A DNA stretch of 64,000 bases, taken from the NCBI GenBank assembly GCA_963921195.1, contig OY992537.1, positions 179,258,065 through 179,322,064 on the forward strand, read 5' to 3'. The position numbers were made by a program, and so were the translations under genes. Positions 23,048 through 31,700 of the stretch are shown here, one piece after another; the first letter of the stretch is position 1; the number at the start of each line of letters is the position of its first letter. Source of the stretch: Pegoplata infirma (Eukaryota > Arthropoda > Insecta > Diptera > Anthomyiidae). The notes under the pieces are model-generated. The model did not search any database. It was given only the letters and a program-made list of their open reading frames with translations, and had not been told where the DNA came from.

Positions 23048-23420
23048 ATTTGTTGTCGCGGATGTCTGAACAAGAAAAAAATAATTTAAAGGGTTACCTC
23101 TGCTAGATGGCTATGCTGGTGTGCTCGCGCCATCCGGCTTAGCTCGTCAGCTGGTCGCGGTCTTTGCCACTAACAGAGTGATTGACAACAACTAAAAAAA
23201 ATCACACCAGTCTGAAGATGACGTTATAAAATAAAAAAAGAAGGTGCGAACCCGAAGTAATTAAAATTAAAGAAAATATTTATGATTGGGAAACACTGTA
23301 CACAATAAAAAAAAGGAATACAAATTTACCACAAACGAAAAAAAGCACTACACCTTTTATGTGGTTGACTTTGCTGGTTAGTGTCAACATTGGCAGCCCA
23401 CCCACATAAAACACTAGAGT

Positions 23421-23720
23421 CACAGACTAATACAGACTCGACATAAGTGACAGGTGTCAAAAAAGTATTCGTGAACCATATGGTTAATTTTTTCAAATTA
23501 TTCTACGAATTAGGTTAGAAAGAGAAAACTGATATAACGCGCCATAAGAAAAATGGATGCCAGATCGGTCGTTGTTGTTTCACTCACTCCTAAGTCGTAG
23601 AAAGTGTTGCCATGTTAGCGTAAAACGGACTAAAAACCGCTGTGTTTTCTCCTAAAATCGCTTAGTTTTTCCCCATTTTTTCTTATAAAACTCTACTGTC
23701 GAGTCTGTATTTAGTCTGTG
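23421..23720. mobile_element. 300-bp MITE (CACAGACTAATACAGACTC ends) in the 5' LTR
   Basis: The ends cacagactaatacagactc and gagtctgtatttagtctgtg are inverted complements with one mismatch. ctagagt is duplicated at 23414-23420 and 23721-23727, and the other LTR has this site unoccupied, which proves insertion. The interior is noncoding. Confidence 0.88.
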
Positions 23721-24810
23721 CTAGAGTTTTACCATGACAATCCATAACCTCATTTTAGGAATTGTCCCAAAAACGTACCCACTTACTCTATACCTACCCT
23801 GCTATTGCACTTCAAACAAATTAGCCCATCATCTTGTTGAAATAACTAGGCAAACAAAATTAATTTATATTTCATACAATTTTTATTTAAAGTGTATTTA
23901 TGGAACACTTTCATATAGGGTGGTTCAAATCGTCTCCATGACAAAAATTGGGATTTTTTACAATATTCTTGGGATTTCAAAAAAAGTTAAATATTATTAG
24001 ATTTATTGTACTTATAAAAAGTTAAAATTTGCAAAATTCATTTCTAATTCTAAACATTTTTTAGGTTAGAATTTTAGTTTGCCTTAATAGGCATATTTCA
24101 ATATAAAAAAAGATAAAAAAAAATGGTTTTCTTAATGGTGATTTTTCTTTGGTTTTTCCAAGAAAAAAATAGATTGTTATTCCTGCCGGTATTGCTCTCA
24201 AAACAAAAAAACGAATGGTGTCTGGACCTCATAGGACGAAGCAGGAGAAATCAAAAATTGCCAGTTTGGTGCAATTGTGAATTTCATGAAACTTTCCTTT
24301 TTGCGGTTTAAAAATATTTTAGTTTAAATTCTATATATGTAAACCCTTTTACACTTGCCATTAACTTTTAAACACAAATTAATGTCACCGAAAAAAAAAC
24401 TCCCTAAGTTCTAATACCCTTGAGCTCAAAGTTACAGATCCTAGTATAGGGTTTCCTCCAAAAATGAGGAACATAAACTAATGTTACGCGGTCAATGGGG
24501 ATATGTGGGATTAAAAAAAAAAAAAATCTAAAATATTTCGCGGCCGTTTATAATGGAAATTTCACTTCACTTATCTTGTTTTCTCTGGGTGTATTTTTCG
24601 GCGCCAGCAGTTTCCCAAAGACGCTTCAGCTTTCCACGTTTGGGTTCCCAATACCTATTTAGTAAAAGGAATCACAAATCACACTTTGCCTTAAACCACC
24701 AAAATTTTATTTCTACTTACAATTTTTTCTTGGGGTTTTATAAATCTCCTGGGGTCCTAGGTTACTTCCTTCGTAATTGGCAGCCAAATTAAAAAGGCCG
24801 GAAATTACTA

Positions 24811-27544
24811 CACCCAAAAAATTTTGTAGTTGTGTAGTTAAGAATTTTTATAGTTGATTTTAAAACTATTTCAATTAACTATTGTAATCGTAATCAACTA
24901 TTAACTTCGTTAAAAATAATTATTTTTAGTTACCCTGTTTTTTTAATTTTATTTTTGTTTGAAGTTGACAGTCATAAATTTGAAACAATGAAAACTGCCA
25001 AAACGAAAACTTTTCAATTGTTATATTATTTTTAAAAAATAATTAATAATTTTTGAGCAAATTTTATATTTTACTGTTTTAAAATATGTTTGGTAAGTTA
25101 AAAATGTCTTATTTGATTAATATTTTTTTTAATAAATTTTTGTTTACAGGGATTCAGAAGACTAAACACAGCATCAACTTTTACAAAGAAAATCTTAAGG
25201 TGGGATGAAGAAAACACAGTGGAAGTATAGAGTACAGTTTGATTTTGATAATTCTCCTGTTTGTAAATTGCTGCTTAAGATTTCCGACAAATTTAGAAAA
25301 ATTCTTAAATTTAAGTAATTTTTCTACCGAAAATTCACAGTTTCTCAGAAATTATTTGTAAAGAAAAATTTTACAGAATCTAAAGATTTTTTCTATAGAA
25401 AAATTTACAGATTCTGAGACATTTTTTCTATAGAAAAATGATCAAATTCTGAGACATTTTTTCTATAGAAAAATTATCAGATTCTGAGACATTTTTTTTA
25501 TAGAAGAATTATCAGATTCTGAGACATTTTTTCTATAGAAGCATTCTTAGATTCTGAGACATTTTTTCTATAGAAAAATTCTCAGATTCTGAGACATTTT
25601 TTCTATAGAAAAATTCTCAGATTCTGAGACATTTTTTTCTATAGAAAAGTTCTCAGATTCTGAGACATTTTTTCTATAGAAAAAAGTCTCAGATTCTGAG
25701 ATATTTTTTCTATAGAAAAATTCTCAGATTCTGAGACATTTTTTCTATAGAAAAATTCTCAGATTCTGAGACATTTTTTCTATAGAAAAATTCTCAGATT
25801 CTGAGACATTTTTTCTATAGAAAAATTCTCAGATTCTGAGATATTTTTTCTATAGAAACATTCTTAGATTCTGAGACATTTTTTCTATAGAAAAATTCTC
25901 AGATTCTGAGACATTTTTTCTATAGAAAAATTCTCAGATTCTGAGACATTTTTTCTATAGAAAAGTTCTCAGATTCTGAGACATTTTTTCTATAGAAAAA
26001 TTCTCAGATTCTGAGACATTTTTTCTATAGAAAAATTCTTAGATTCTGAGACATATTTTCTATAAAAAAATTCTCAGATTCTAAGACATTTTTTCTATAG
26101 AAACATTCTTAGATTCTGAGACATTTTTTCTATAGAAAAATTCTCAGATTCTGAGACATTTTTTCTATAGAAAAATTCTCAGATTCTGAGACATTTTTTC
26201 TATAGAAAAATTCTTAGATTCTGAGACATATTTTCTATAGAAAAATTCTCAGATTCTGAGACATTTTTTCTATAGAAAAGTTCTCAGATTCTGAGACATT
26301 TTTTCTATAGAAAAATTCTCAGATTCTGAGACATTTTTTCTATAGAAAAATGCTAAGATTCTGAGACATATTTTCTATAGAAAAATGCTAAGATTCTGAG
26401 ACATATTTTCTATAGAAAAATTCTCAGATTCTGAGACATTTTTTCTATAGAAAAGTTCTCAGATTCTGAGACATTTTTTCTATAGAAAAATTCTCAGATT
26501 CTGAGACATTTTTTCTATAGAAAAATTCTTAGATTCTGAGACATTTTTTCTATAGAAAAATTCTTAGATTCTGAGACATATTTTCTATAGAAAAATGCTA
26601 AGATTCTGAGACATATTTTCTATAGAAAAATTCTCAGATTCTGAGACATTTTTTTCTATAGAAAAATTCTCAGATTCTGAGACATTTTTTTTATAGAAAA
26701 GTTCTCAGATTCTGAGACATTTTTTCTATAGAAAAATTCTCGGATTCTGAGACATTTTTTCTATAGAAAAATTCTCAGATTCTGAGACATTTTTTCTATA
26801 GAAAAATTCTTAGATTCTGAGACATTTTTTCTTTAGAAAAATTCTCAGATTCTTAGACATTTTTTCTATAGAAAAAATTCTCAGATTAAAAAAATTCTCA
26901 GATTCTGAGACATTTTTCTATAGAAAAATTGGCAGATTCTGAGACATTTTTCTATTGAAAAATTCGCAGATTCTAAGACATTTTTCTATAGAAAAATTCG
27001 CAGATTCTGAGACATTTTTCTATAGAAAAATTAGTAGATTCTGAGACATTTTTCTATAGAAAAATTCTCAGATTTTCTATACAAAAATTCGCAGATTTCT
27101 CCATATAAAAATTATCAGATACTGAATTAGTGTAAAGAACTTTTAATAAAATCTCTTAAAACTTTCAGGTCGTCTTTTATTTTAAATTAAAAAATATTTA
27201 CCTTATTCTAATGAGCAAGAAACCAAAATCAGCAATTTAATAATTATTATTAACTAAAAGGTAGTTAAAGATAAAATTATTAATTTGATCGTTATATTTA
27301 GCTATTTTATGTTGTTTTCAACTGTTCATGTAGTTGTTTTTAGCTATTTTTTAAAATATGTCAAATATAAGTTGAAAATCAACTAAATATTGGTAATAAT
27401 AACGACTTATGTAGTTGATTTTGTATTTAGGTTTAGTTGTAGTTATCAGCAACTTAAGAAAATCAACTAAAATTTAGTTGGTGGTAATTCACCTACAAAA
27501 TAGTTGATATTTAAGTTGTAATCAACTACAAAATTTTTTGGGTG
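24811..27544. mobile_element. TIR element carrying a 35-bp satellite array (TA target duplication)
   Basis: cacccaaaaaattttgtagt at the left and actacaaaattttttgggtg at the right are exact complements. TA flanks both sides, and the empty site is visible in the other LTR. About 500 bp of left and 400 bp of right unique sequence enclose the tandem array at 25330-27125. The flanks are rich in tagttg/caacta motifs. No transposase frame. Confidence 0.9.
25330..27125. repeat. Tandem array of a 35-bp double-palindrome unit, about 50 copies
   Basis: The unit consists of ctcagattctgaga, then cattt and ttttctatagaaaa. The last part is a perfect palindrome and the first an almost perfect one, so every monomer can form two small hairpins. 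Central monomers are very uniform; those at the edges (25310-25400, 26880-27125) are degraded or shortened. Confidence 0.92.
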
Positions 27545-27739
27545 TAAGGAAGATGACTTTGAAAAAAATCTAATTGGGTCAGCTGATTTTACATGGTTGT
27601 TTAACCTATAAATTTTCGTATCTTCGAAAAATATCATATTTATTTGACTATTCACAATAGTTACCGTATACAGTACAAAGTTATAACGATTGTACTATAT
27701 TAACCGTTATTTTCAAATTGTATCTGAACATGACACAAA

Positions 27740-27901
27740 TGAACAAGAAATCGAATGCATTCATTTTTTTCCATTCAATCAAATGAATTCCAAGGACTGC
27801 ATTCAATGTTGATTTATGAAATCGAATGCATTCACTGCCTATGAAAATGGAATGAATTTTTTTGATTCATTTGAAAAGGATTTCATCTTCGAAGCTCTGA
27901 T
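27740..27901. mobile_element. Foldback element, distal right arm (continuation of 5938-6907)
   Basis: Reverse complement of 5938-6090, including the tcttcgaagctctgat terminus. It starts exactly where the Gypsy duplication caaa ends, so it is the other half of the interrupted foldback element. Confidence 0.82.
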
Positions 27902-28310
27902 AAAGTGTTTAAAATTGTATAGGGAAAACACATAATTAAATTAGTTTAAATGAATGCGAATATGGTATTACTGGTGTTTGGAAACAACTTGTTTAATGTG
28001 AACCCCACATTAATTTAAAAAATAGTGAATTCAGTAAAGAATTAATTCAAAAGAAATTATTAGAAAATCGCTAGATCTGTTAAGAAAGTAGCTATGTTGG
28101 CAATAGTGTCTTACAGGTCACCAATGATGCCAACTTATTACTTGAAAAAACAGTTAAGTTCATTAAAATAGCTAAATACTGCTAAATTTGCACGTAGTAA
28201 CAAAATAAGCTAGTTTTGGAGCAAAAAAACATAACGGTACATTCAAGTCAATGCGAATTGGTTAATAACCACAAACAAGATGAAAAAACTGTACTGTTTT
28301 ATATCCTATC
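27902..28310. other. Unassigned sequence upstream of STEEP1
   Basis: A/T-rich with no recognisable gene or element ends. It may be the native upstream region of STEEP1. Confidence 0.3.
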
Positions 28311-28555
28311 CACAGTACATGAGTAGTAGTATCACAGAGTTGCATCTGATGGGTGTAAGTATTAGTGACAGCACACGGTGTAACTTTTGACGTTTCATAC
28401 AAAACGTAAACAAACATCATAAATACATGCACAAAAGCTCACACGTACAGGCACACATATACTAGGCAGCGATGATCATTCTGTACTAAAAATCATACCA
28501 CCATATTGGAAAGTACGCAATTAGCATCAGTGTTTGCATACTAGTCTGTACTGTG
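28311..28555. mobile_element. hAT-like MITE (CACAGTACA ends), copy 2, upstream of STEEP1
   Basis: Reverse-oriented copy of 4147-4391, also 245 bp, differing at a handful of bases. Its flanks atcctatc (28303-28310) and atcatatc (28556-28563) agree at 7 of 8 positions. It ends about 55 bp before the likely STEEP1 transcription start. Confidence 0.85.
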
Positions 28556-28605
28556 ATCATATCACAAGTGTCTTGTCTATTAAGTCTGTGTCTTTGGCAG
28601 TCTCT

Positions 28606-28620
28606 GCTATCAGTTCGTGA
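28606..28620 (+). promoter_or_regulatory. Possible initiator of STEEP1
   Basis: tatcagttcgtg contains TCAGTT, the arthropod initiator consensus, about 120 bp before the STEEP1 ATG. No TATA box at the expected distance is evident. Weak, position-based inference. Confidence 0.3.
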
Positions 28621-28730
28621 TGAATTATTATTTTAATAAAACAAAAATAAACAATACGGACGATTTTGAAACGTTTTGAGTTAAGTTGGTTATAATCCTT
28701 GGTTATAATTAACACAATTACAATTTAAAA

Positions 28731-31700
28731 ATGCCAAAAGTTGTATCACGAAGTATAGTTTGTTCTGACTCCAAAGATCAAGAGGAATATAATGATGAAA
28801 CACCCTTAAACATTTACTATTGTCTATGTGGTAAATTGGCCTTAATTTTAGGTAAGTAGAATGGAAATCCAATCTGAAGAGAATTAAAGTTTAATCGCTT
28901 TTAAATTAAGATTGTTCAATAGAAAAATTACCATTAAGACGTACAGATGGTGCTCGAGTAATAGATGGTAAACACCATGCCCATAAATTAACACACCAAG
29001 AAGGTGACACCGTTTATATACGTCGCAAGGAAAAGGGAATTGAGAAACAATATCGTTATAACGTAAGTAACTAACGTTCACAATACCTCATCCAAATTAG
29101 ATGAACACTTAAGGAATTTGTTGCCTACTCGAAAGGTGGTGTGACCCGAGCCGTATGACAAAATATTTGTTTTTCTCTAGAATTATATATATTTATAGAA
29201 TATTATGTTGTTCCAAGGTTGATTTCAGAAATGTGGATTGAACCTTCTTAGATTGGTTATATGGCTGTTATTTAAGCCATCAATCCCACGTTGCAATCTT
29301 GCTCCAGCAAATGTCTACCTGCTACTGTAAGACATCTGAATTCACTGCGATTTTGGGCTACATGACTGGTTGCTTTCTCATTCTAGCTAGCTTCCAGCGG
29401 ATGCTGGAAAGCCATTGCCCGAGAAGTAGCTGCTTGGAAAGTCAAACAGAGGAATAATTTCTGGTCTCTTTCAAGTTTGCATTTTTGGCCCTTAAAAATA
29501 TTTTAATAAATGAAAACAATTTTTGAGTTGAGTTCATCCGCAAATATTTATGAAGGAACGACACCAAAGATAATTTTTGTAAAATCTTTTGTCAGACTGA
29601 GTCCGTCTGTGGTTTTATACTTGTTCTTTTATTTTTAGATATCTTTGGTTTTTGATTTAAGCGTACTGCGTAAAACAAAAGATTTCAGTGCACTAAGGAA
29701 TATCGTTTAATATTTTGGAGCGTATTTAAAAAATCGACATAGCCGAATATTGATTTCATCCTAGAAAACTTGGATGACTTCCAGAATTAGTGCTAGAGTG
29801 CTTCTTTTTAGCTCGACTAGTTCTCTACCTCAGAGTCATGATTTTTGTTTGAAATTGTCAGCCTCAGAACTAGTTCTATGGAAGTAGTCTAGGAACAATC
29901 ACCCCTTCTATGGAACGTTTCCATCACTCATTCTAGAACCAATTTTTTATTCCATTCTGTAATACATGATTTTTGTTTGAAATTGTCACCACAAGACTTG
30001 GTTCTAGGGAAGCTGTCTAGGAACAAACACACCTTCAATGGAACGGTTCCATTACTGATTAAAGAACTAGTTCTTTATACCATTCTTAAACCCGTGATTT
30101 TTTTTTTTTAATTTTCACGACAGAAACTAGTTCCAAGAATATTTTTAGCCTCACTGTACATATTTCAAAAAGTTTGACTTTTTCAAATAGAATATAAGAT
30201 GCAACAGGGACCCCAGTTACTAGTGTGCTGTGATGCTAATGCACATCATTCGATATGGGGTAGTACAGACACAAATGATAGAGGCGAATCACTTTTGGAG
30301 TTTTTGTTAAGCACTAACCTGTATATTTGTAACAAGGGTAGTGAACCAACTTTCGTTACAAGTACGCGGCAAGAGGTTCTTGACGTAACACTTGTATCAG
30401 ATACATTGTCTGACAGAATTGATGACTGGAGAGTTTTGGAAGAGCATTCTTTCTCAGATCATCGCTACATTGAGTTTTTACTCAGGGAGCGTGCCCCGGT
30501 TGAGACAGTCTCTAGAAATCTGAGAAGAACAAACTGGGTGAAATATAGGGAGACTTTTTCTTTGCTTTTGGATGAAGTACCCCTATCTGAACCGCATAGT
30601 TTAGCGGAAATTGACTGTCTGGTTGACCATATAACAAATGTTTGTAATAGGTGCCTGGATGCGTCTTGCCCTTCTGCAAAGCCTAGAGGGAAAAAAAAGC
30701 CACCTTGGTGGTCAAATGAGTTGCAGACGAGCAGAGATTCCTGCAGAAAGCTCTTTAATAAGGCTAAATTTTCAAGAGCGGACGAGGACTGGTCTGCATA
30801 CAGGGTGCAACTTAAGAGTTATAAAAAGATGATCAGAAATGCAAAATGTGATTCTTGGAAAAACTTCTGTGGAAACATAGAAGACGTTTCTGAGGCATCC
30901 AGGCTGCGCAAGGTTCTGGCTTCTTCTCCTTGCACCCTAGGATACCTGAAAGATCCTAATGGGGTGTGGTCTTCCTCCAGTGGAGAGTCGCTGGATCTCC
31001 TTTTAAACACGCATTTTCCGGGCAATTCCATGACGCCGTTTCAAGCTTTGGAACGTTCTGACGCCCAAGCATCTGAAATTGCTTCGGAAATAATAAATAT
31101 GCCAACATTAATCTGGGCGATAAAAAGCTTCAGGCCCTATAAATCCCCGGGACCTGATGGTATAATTCCGGCTGAGTTGCAGCAAGTGTTGGACTATATA
31201 GCCCCGTTGCTGTATAATCTATACACAGCATGCATCAACTGGTCGTATATTCCTTTAAAATGGAGGGATACCAGAGTCGTATTTATCCCGAAGGCTGGGA
31301 AAAGTTCCCACACAGCTCCGAAGGATTTCAGACCAATTAGTTTGTCTTCTTTTTTGTTAAAGACAATGGAACGAATGATAGACTCATATTTGCGTAGAGT
31401 GATTGACCCGAGGTTGCTTTCGACAAAGCAACATGCATACAGCAAGGGACGATCAACGGAAACAGCTCTTCATGAGCTCGTTGGTACCATCGAGAGATCG
31501 CTTTCGGTAAAGGAGTACACTATGGTGGCCTTTCTTGATATTGAGGGGGCTTTTAATAATGTCATTCCAGAATCGATAATATTGGCATTGTCTGGTCTGG
31601 GAGTAAAGCGTGAAATCGTTTTAATGGTGGAAAACCTACTTGCCAATAGACGTATAACGTCTGAATTGGGAGCGTCCGTCATATCTCGATTTGTCAATAG

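Larger units (their letters stand above)
6908..27735 (-). mobile_element. Ty3/Gypsy LTR retrotransposon with nested insertions
   Basis: Both LTRs have TG...CA ends and the element is flanked by caaa. Gag and Pol read on the minus strand, so the right LTR (23054-27735) is the 5' LTR and the left one (6908-9117) the 3' LTR. Internal order on the minus strand: tRNA-Lys-type primer site, leader, gag (split by a hAT-like element), gag/pol overlap with frameshift signal, pol, then 1.8 kb without coding. No env-like frame was recognised. The poly-Gln Gag and Lys primer are compatible with an Osvaldo-like lineage, but that placement is a guess. The undisturbed LTR stretches are identical apart from small indels, indicating recent insertion. 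Confidence 0.92.
23054..27735 (-). repeat. 5' LTR of the Gypsy element (right copy), with two nested elements
   Basis: Starts tgtcgcggatgtctgaac and ends gtatctgaacatgaca. Undisturbed segments match the left LTR apart from small indels. Nested within it are a 300-bp MITE (23421-23720) and a 2734-bp TIR element (24811-27544). On the minus strand this LTR would hold the element promoter, so the insertions probably affect expression. Confidence 0.9.

Noticed and set aside
25330..27125. CRISPR-like regular array
   Set aside because: The units are contiguous and alike throughout with no unique spacers; it is a satellite in a eukaryotic transposon.
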